Positions 6,537 through 10,658 of a stretch of DNA of 10,658 bases are shown here, piece after piece. The stretch's first letter is position 1, and each line of letters starts with the position of its first letter. The notes under the pieces are model-generated. The model ran no database searches. It was not told the DNA's origin and worked only from the letters and a program-made list of their open reading frames with translations. The position numbers and the translations under genes were made by a program. Origin of the DNA: an uncultured Eubacterium sp. (GTDB lineage: Bacteria; Bacillota; Clostridia; Lachnospirales; Lachnospiraceae); NCBI GenBank assembly GCA_900551945.1, contig URYE01000083.1, positions 1 through 10,658 on the forward strand, given 5' to 3'.

Positions 6537-7655
6537 ATGAGTATTTTATTTGGAGTAAAAAAATATTTTTTGTGGTATTATCTTTTAATAAAGAGATTGT
6601 TAAAAAAGCAAGGAATATGGCTTATGATAATAGTGCTTCCAATTATTTTTGCTATTTATTCAAAGAGTCAAAGTAGTGATGATAGTGGAAGTATGAGAGT
6701 TGGTCTTATATTAGAAGATAGTGATGAGATTGCACAAAAAACAGTGGAAAAGCTAATAAATAGAAATTATTCTGTTAATTTTTATATAGAAAACTCAAAA
6801 GAAAATTTGATTGATGATATTAATAATGAAAAAACGGTATGTGGATACATTTTTTCAGAAAATCTTACAAACAAGCTAGATACCCTTAATATTAAAGGTT
6901 GTATAAATGTTGTTGTACCATCTTCTGATCTTATGTCGTCTATGATTAATGAGATGGTGTTTTCAGAGCTTTTTAAGGTGTATGGTGGAAATATTGCAGT
7001 AAATAATATAGAAGCTTCACAGCTTTTTGGGGTTTACAATGAAGAAGCTATATTAATGTTGCAAGATAAATATTTAATGTATGCAGATAGTGATAAGACA
7101 TTTCGCATTGATTTTGAAAATATAGATGAAATTGATGATAATATGCAATCAGACAGTGAAAGTGATGTAGATAGTAGTAGCATTTCTTTAGAACGTATGA
7201 AAAAGAGTAATGTGTCATTATTTTCAATTAGGGGGATACTTGCGGTAATAATGGTTGTTGCGGGGCTTACAGGCTGTGTATGGTGGAATTATGAAAAAAA
7301 GTGTGGAATGTTTAAGGCAATGAGAGCTACACAATGTTATATAGGGGCTTTTTTGTATATTACGGCGGTTGCATTAATTACTGCTATACCAACAATAATT
7401 GTTATATTTATAACAAATTCACAGGCAGCAGGAGTTGGTATGGAGTTTGTTAAAATGGTTGAATATATTTTTATTATAGGCATAATGGGAACTTTGTTGT
7501 GTTTTCTTATTCGTGATAAAATGTTTCTTATCTCGTTTATACCTGTGTATGCAGTTCTTTGTTTAGTTATGTGCCCTGTATTTTTTGACATATCAACCAT
7601 ATTGCCTGCTGTAAAGTATGTTAGATGGTTGTTAGTGCCTTATTATTATATGTAG
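6537..7655 (+). CDS. ABC-2 type transporter permease, lacks the final transmembrane helix
   Basis: Second membrane subunit, 372 residues. It has the same plan as its upstream neighbour: N-terminal helix (about 26-43), outside domain (44-225) and helices at about 229-249, 267-293, 305-325 and 329-350. The outside domain ends in an acidic, serine-rich stretch (192-216). The protein then stops at ILPAVKYVRWLLVPYYYM, which aligns with ILPVGIRNISNYLPAYWYM in the first permease, where about 38 more residues including the sixth helix follow. Only 34 bases separate the stop from the next gene, so the missing part is not there in any frame; this looks like a deletion or an unusual five-helix form. The start has AGAGGA six bases upstream. 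Function in the exporter may be impaired or altered. Confidence 0.8.
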   Translation: MSILFGVKKYFLWYYLLIKRLLKKQGIWLMIIVLPIIFAIYSKSQSSDDSGSMRVGLILEDSDEIAQKTVEKLINRNYSVNFYIENSKENLIDDINNEKTVCGYIFSENLTNKLDTLNIKGCINVVVPSSDLMSSMINEMVFSELFKVYGGNIAVNNIEASQLFGVYNEEAILMLQDKYLMYADSDKTFRIDFENIDEIDDNMQSDSESDVDSSSISLERMKKSNVSLFSIRGILAVIMVVAGLTGCVWWNYEKKCGMFKAMRATQCYIGAFLYITAVALITAIPTIIVIFITNSQAAGVGMEFVKMVEYIFIIGIMGTLLCFLIRDKMFLISFIPVYAVLCLVMCPVFFDISTILPAVKYVRWLLVPYYYM

Positions 7656-7689
7656 GTTTAAGATGTGTAATTAAAGGAGTTTTTAAATT

Positions 7690-8472
7690 ATGATTAATAA
7701 TAATGAAACTAAAAAGGATGCAAGAGTGGCATTAATATTTGCAGTAAAGTCTAGTGGGTTGACAAAAGATAGTATTAAAATGGCGTGTGAGCTTTTGACG
7801 GAGCAAAGAAAAGAAAAGGTTGATAAAAAGCATTTTATAGGAGATAAAAATAATTGTATAGCAGCGGGATTGTTATTAAATTATGCTGTTTCTTATTATG
7901 TGCAGTTAAGTAAAGAAAATAGTGATACAAAAAATAATCAAGTTATAGTAAATGATGTTATGTTAGATAATGGTAAACAAGAGATAAATATTATATATGT
8001 AACCATTGATGAGCTTATTAACAGTTATGACAAATCGTATAACTATAAGATAGCTACTAAAGAAAATGGTAAGCCATATTTTGTAGAACATAGAGATATT
8101 TATTTTAACTTGTCACATTCCGGTGAGTATGCGGTGTGTGTGATTGGAAATACAGAAAATGGAATAGATATCGAGGGAAAAAGAGAAAATGTTTTAAAAA
8201 CGGCTAGACGATTTTTTTCAGAAAATGAGTATAATTGGGTAGTTGAAGGCGTAAATGATAAAGATAAGCTTACGAGGTTTTTAAGGTTGTGGACTTTAAA
8301 GGAGAGTTATTCCAAGGTGACGGGAAAAGGAATTGCCTATGGAATAAAGGAAGCCTTATTTACAATAGATGGGGAAAGAATTAATTTTCTTGATGTAGAA
8401 AAGGAAAAAAAATATAGGATATATCAAAGTTTTATAAATGAATATGTAATAACGGTTATTTTATTGCTCTAA
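7690..8472 (+). CDS. 4'-phosphopantetheinyl transferase, Sfp type
   Basis: Cytoplasmic enzyme that moves 4'-phosphopantetheine from coenzyme A to a conserved serine of an acyl or peptidyl carrier protein. The 260-residue length and two-lobe layout fit Sfp rather than the shorter AcpS. Visible motifs are FNLSHSGEYAV (SHSG at 142-145), the magnesium-binding GIDIE at 158-162 (Asp160, Glu162), RFFSENEY at 174-181 and WTLKESYSKVTGKG at 201-214 (Lys204, Glu205, Lys209). All catalytic positions are kept, so it should be active. AAAGGAG lies ten bases before the ATG, and the gene begins 34 bases after the truncated permease, so it is probably the last gene of the exporter operon. No carrier protein or synthase is in the window; its partner must lie elsewhere. 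Sfp-type enzymes usually serve nonribosomal peptide or polyketide synthesis. Confidence 0.93.
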   Translation: MINNNETKKDARVALIFAVKSSGLTKDSIKMACELLTEQRKEKVDKKHFIGDKNNCIAAGLLLNYAVSYYVQLSKENSDTKNNQVIVNDVMLDNGKQEINIIYVTIDELINSYDKSYNYKIATKENGKPYFVEHRDIYFNLSHSGEYAVCVIGNTENGIDIEGKRENVLKTARRFFSENEYNWVVEGVNDKDKLTRFLRLWTLKESYSKVTGKGIAYGIKEALFTIDGERINFLDVEKEKKYRIYQSFINEYVITVILLL

Positions 8473-8692
8473 TAGAAAGACAGTATATCTAAAGTCTAAA
8501 AATGATGTGTTAAAAAATATAAATAGTTAGACTTATATAGCAAGTTGTGGAGAGTAGTTAGAGTCAAATTTTCAATAAATGCTTGTCACAACTTAAAGAA
8601 TATACAGTAATGTGGGATTATATACAAATTAAAGGACATATATAATGCGATTATATTTTGTGGATAATTTCTAAATGACTAATATGAAAAAT
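8473..8692. other. Intergenic stretch without a recognisable gene
   Basis: No supported coding region is seen between the phosphopantetheinyl transferase and the terminator. There are two sequential long-loop inverted repeats, AAGTCTAA/TTAGACTT (8492-8499, 8527-8534) and AAGTTGTG/CACAACTT (8542-8549, 8587-8594). A nine-codon frame with an AAAGGA start near 8644 is too short to support. The stretch may be decayed sequence. Confidence 0.5.
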
Positions 8693-8760
8693 AAAAATAA
8701 CACTTAATTGAAATTGATGTAATCAAGTATCACATTAAAATTCAATTAAGTGTTATTTTT
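8693..8760. terminator. Bidirectional intrinsic terminator between convergent operons
   Basis: AAAAATAACACTTAATTGAA (8693-8712) and its exact reverse complement at 8741-8760 form a 20-bp stem around a 28-base loop. The stem ends in A5 and T5, so both directions give a U-tract. It sits between the plus-strand phosphopantetheinyl transferase and minus-strand pyrG and can end both transcripts; the pyrG stop is 16 bases away. Confidence 0.9.
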
Positions 8761-8776
8761 TATAGTTAATTATTAA

Positions 8777-10390
8777 TTAGTTATTATTTTCTTGATAATC
8801 AAGAGCAGCACCGATAAATCCTCTAAAGAGTGGATGTGGTCTGTTTGGTCTTGACTTTAATTCTGGGTGTGCCTGTGTAGCAATAAACCAAGGATGGTTG
8901 TTAAGTTCTACCATTTCAACAATTCTTCCGTCAGGAGAAATACCTGAAAGCTTCATGCCATTTTCTGTAAGTACTTTTCTGTAATCGTTATTAACTTCAT
9001 AACGATGACGATGTCTTTCATGGATTGTTTCTTCACCATAAAGTTCATAAGCCTTGCTTGTCTTATCAAGTACACATGGATAAGAACCGAGTCTTAATGT
9101 ACCACCGATATCATCAATGCCTTCCTGGTCTGGCATAAGGTGAATTACTGGGTGAGTTGTTTCTGGCATTAATTCTACACTGTGAGCATCAGAATAACCG
9201 ATTACATCACGAGCAAATTCAACGATTGATAACTGCATACCAAGGCAAAGACCGAGGAAAGGTACATTGTTTTCTCTTGCATATCTGATTGCTTGAATTT
9301 TACCTTCGATACCTCTGTCACCAAAACCACCAGGAACAAGAACACCTGAAACGTCAGATAAAAGTTCAGCTACATTTTCAGCAGTTACAGTTTCTGAGTC
9401 AATCCATTTGATTTCAACATCGGCTGAATTGTATACGCCACCATGCTTTAAAGCTTCAACTACACTGATATATGCGTCATGAAGCTGAATGTACTTACCA
9501 ACTAATGCAACTTTAACTTTCTTAGTTGGGTTCTTCCATGCTTGACACATAGCTCTCCATTCGTCAAGGTCTGGCTCTGGACAATCAAGTTCAAGACATT
9601 CGCAAGCTACTTGAGCAAGATGTTCTTCTTCCATTGCAAGAGGTGCATCATAGAGAATTTCAACGTCAAGGTTCTGTAATACATGTGACTTAGGTACGTT
9701 ACAGAAAAGAGCAATCTTATCTTTAATTCCTGGCTCAAGTGGCTGTTCTGTACGGCAAACAAGGATATCTGGTTGGATACCCATACCTTGAAGTTCTTTA
9801 ACACTTGCTTGAGTTGGTTTAGTTTTCATTTCACCAGAAGCCTTAAGATAAGGAATAAGAGTTACATGAATAAGGATAGCATTTTCACGACCTACTTCAT
9901 GCTGGAACTGTCTTATAGCTTCAAGGAAAGGTTGACTTTCGATATCACCTACAGTACCACCAACTTCGATAATAGCAATTTTAGTTTCTTCTGTTGAGAA
10001 ATCTCTAAAGAAACGGCTCTTAATTTCATTAGTGATGTGAGGGATAACCTGAACAGTACCTCCACCAAAGTCACCACGTCTTTCTTTTTGAAGAACAGAC
10101 CAGTATACTTTACCAGTTGTTACGTTGGAATTTTTGTTAAGACTTTCGTCAATAAATCTTTCATAGTGACCGAGGTCAAGGTCAGTTTCTGCGCCATCAT
10201 CAGTTACGAAAACTTCACCATGTTGAATAGGGTTCATTGTACCTGGGTCAATATTGATGTAAGGATCGAATTTCTGCATAGTCACAGTGTAACCACGCGC
10301 TTTCAAAAGTCGTCCCAAAGATGCAGCTGTAATTCCTTTTCCAAGACCGGATACAACTCCGCCTGTAACAAATACATATTTTACTGCCAT
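8777..10390 (-). CDS. pyrG: CTP synthase
   Basis: Catalyses ATP-dependent amination of UTP to CTP with glutamine as nitrogen donor, the last step of de novo CTP synthesis. The 537-residue length is normal. The N-terminal amidoligase domain (about 1-270) shows the P-loop region [12 protein letters not shown] at 8-19, the UTP/metal region [19 protein letters not shown] and [13 protein letters not shown]. The C-terminal glutaminase domain (about 290-537) shows PGGFGDRG, the nucleophile Cys382 in FLGLCLGMQ, and the His508/Glu510 pair in AQAHPEL. All catalytic residues are present. The start is placed at 10390 because AGGAGG lies eight bases upstream; the open frame extends 26 codons further to 10468, but those residues ([12 protein letters not shown] and so on) are not part of the family and lie in a leader hairpin. 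It has its own promoter and a leader terminator. Confidence 0.98.
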   Translation of the reverse strand: MAVKYVFVTGGVVSGLGKGITAASLGRLLKARGYTVTMQKFDPYINIDPGTMNPIQHGEVFVTDDGAETDLDLGHYERFIDESLNKNSNVTTGKVYWSVLQKERRGDFGGGTVQVIPHITNEIKSRFFRDFSTEETKIAIIEVGGTVGDIESQPFLEAIRQFQHEVGRENAILIHVTLIPYLKASGEMKTKPTQASVKELQGMGIQPDILVCRTEQPLEPGIKDKIALFCNVPKSHVLQNLDVEILYDAPLAMEEEHLAQVACECLELDCPEPDLDEWRAMCQAWKNPTKKVKVALVGKYIQLHDAYISVVEALKHGGVYNSADVEIKWIDSETVTAENVAELLSDVSGVLVPGGFGDRGIEGKIQAIRYARENNVPFLGLCLGMQLSIVEFARDVIGYSDAHSVELMPETTHPVIHLMPDQEGIDDIGGTLRLGSYPCVLDKTSKAYELYGEETIHERHRHRYEVNNDYRKVLTENGMKLSGISPDGRIVEMVELNNHPWFIATQAHPELKSRPNRPHPLFRGFIGAALDYQENNN

Positions 10391-10416
10391 CACATTTTCC
10401 TCCTGCTGTTGTTTCA

Positions 10417-10453
10417 TTATCAGAAACAGGTTATGCGGTCCTGAGTCTGATAA
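10417..10453 (-). other. Hairpin in the pyrG leader upstream of the ribosome binding site
   Basis: TTATCAGA (10417-10424) pairs with TCTGATAA (10446-10453), and CAGG (10427-10430) pairs with CCTG (10440-10443), separated by a small internal loop. The same heptamer TTATCAG appears again on the plus strand at 10562-10568, so the leader RNA could pair two ways around the terminator. A functional role is inference. Confidence 0.5.
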
Positions 10454-10484
10454 ATAAGATAATTTCATGAGATTACCGTGAAAT

Positions 10485-10537
10485 CAAAAAAGGCGTCGAA
10501 ACTCCCATAGAAAATACTATGGAAATTCGACGCCTTT
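10485..10537 (-). terminator. Intrinsic terminator in the pyrG leader (probable attenuator)
   Basis: On the minus strand AAAGGCGTCGAA and TTCGACGCCTTT form a perfect 12-bp stem (10526-10537 with 10489-10500), with an inner CCATAG/CTATGG stem, followed by a U-run (A-run at 10486-10491 on the plus strand). It lies between the predicted promoter at 10611-10639 and the ATG at 10390. Control of pyrG by leader termination is established in Bacillus, where a GGGC transcript start is used; here the predicted start is not GGGC, so any mechanism may differ. If the promoter call is wrong, this would instead end an upstream gene. Confidence 0.75.
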
Positions 10538-10571
10538 GTCGTTTTCTATTCATTATGTAAGTTATCAGTCG

Positions 10572-10600
10572 TTTTCGGGAAGTTCTTGGAACTCCGAAAA
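10572..10600 (-). other. First hairpin of the pyrG leader, possible anti-terminator partner
   Basis: TTTTCGG plus AGTTC (10572-10578, 10581-10585) pairs with GAACT plus CCGAAAA (10589-10600) with a 2-base bulge and a 3-base loop. In the minus-strand RNA its 3' arm GAACUUCCC could instead pair, with one bulged U, with GGGAGUUU of the terminator (10499-10506). That alternative is an inference from sequence only. Confidence 0.5.
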
Positions 10601-10610
10601 TTATGCAAAT

Positions 10611-10639
10611 ACTATAGCTCATTTTTTTTTATTTGTAAA
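10611..10639 (-). promoter_or_regulatory. Sigma-A-like promoter of pyrG
   Basis: On the minus strand TTTACA (10639-10634), a 17-base A-rich spacer and TATAGT (10616-10611) form a good promoter. Transcription should begin around 10603-10606, giving a leader of about 215 bases with three hairpins before the ATG at 10390. Confidence 0.6.
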
Positions 10640-10658
10640 TCCCTTTTTTGAATTTTTT

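Noticed and set aside
7656..7689. Frameshift that would restore the end of the second permease
   Set aside because: Only 34 bases remain before the next gene, too few for the missing helix in any frame.
10037..10444. 135-codon plus-strand open frame opposite pyrG
   Set aside because: It is a shadow of pyrG and its leader, with no ribosome binding site and low-complexity residues.
10391..10468. 26-codon N-terminal extension of CTP synthase
   Set aside because: The residues do not belong to the family, overlap a leader hairpin, and the ATG at 10390 has AGGAGG at good spacing and gives the standard [11 protein letters not shown] start.

Overview
The window is AT-rich bacterial DNA with Gram-positive style signals: strong AGGAGG-type ribosome binding sites, a lipobox, sigma-A-like promoters and U-tailed terminators. 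The gene content (a substrate-binding/permease fusion for polar amino acids, a FliB-like cysteine-rich protein and pyrG with a leader terminator) suggests an anaerobic Firmicute of the Clostridia, perhaps Lachnospiraceae. That placement is inference; there is no rRNA or marker search behind it.

Layout: (1) 166-2470, minus strand: a two-gene amino-acid importer, a substrate-binding/permease fusion overlapping its ATPase by 14 bases, with a good promoter at 2522-2550 and a long inverted repeat after the last stop. (2) 2471-2840: divergent intergenic region. (3) 2841-4025, plus strand: FliB-like lysine-N-methylase family protein. (4) 4126-8472, plus strand: a probable exporter operon made of an ABC ATPase, 388 bases of nested palindromes and tandem repeats, two ABC-2 type membrane proteins, and an Sfp-type phosphopantetheinyl transferase. 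(5) 8473-8776: intergenic, with a 20-bp-stem bidirectional terminator between convergent genes. (6) 8777-10390, minus strand: CTP synthase, with a structured leader up to about 10605 that contains an intrinsic terminator.

The most unusual item is the importer fusion. Its substrate-binding domain is in circularly permuted order: the half that normally comes second (lobe II plus the terminal helix) comes first, the half that normally comes first follows, and then the permease begins. All the usual amino-acid-binding signature residues are kept, so it looks like a working permuted receptor rather than debris. A simple origin would be trimming of a tandem two-receptor protein such as GlnP.

Second in interest is the exporter operon. 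It has a 153-bp near-perfect palindrome plus a diverged partial copy between ATPase and permease genes, and its second permease stops exactly where the last transmembrane helix should begin. The phosphopantetheinyl transferase at its end hints at a carrier-protein-dependent product made elsewhere in the genome.
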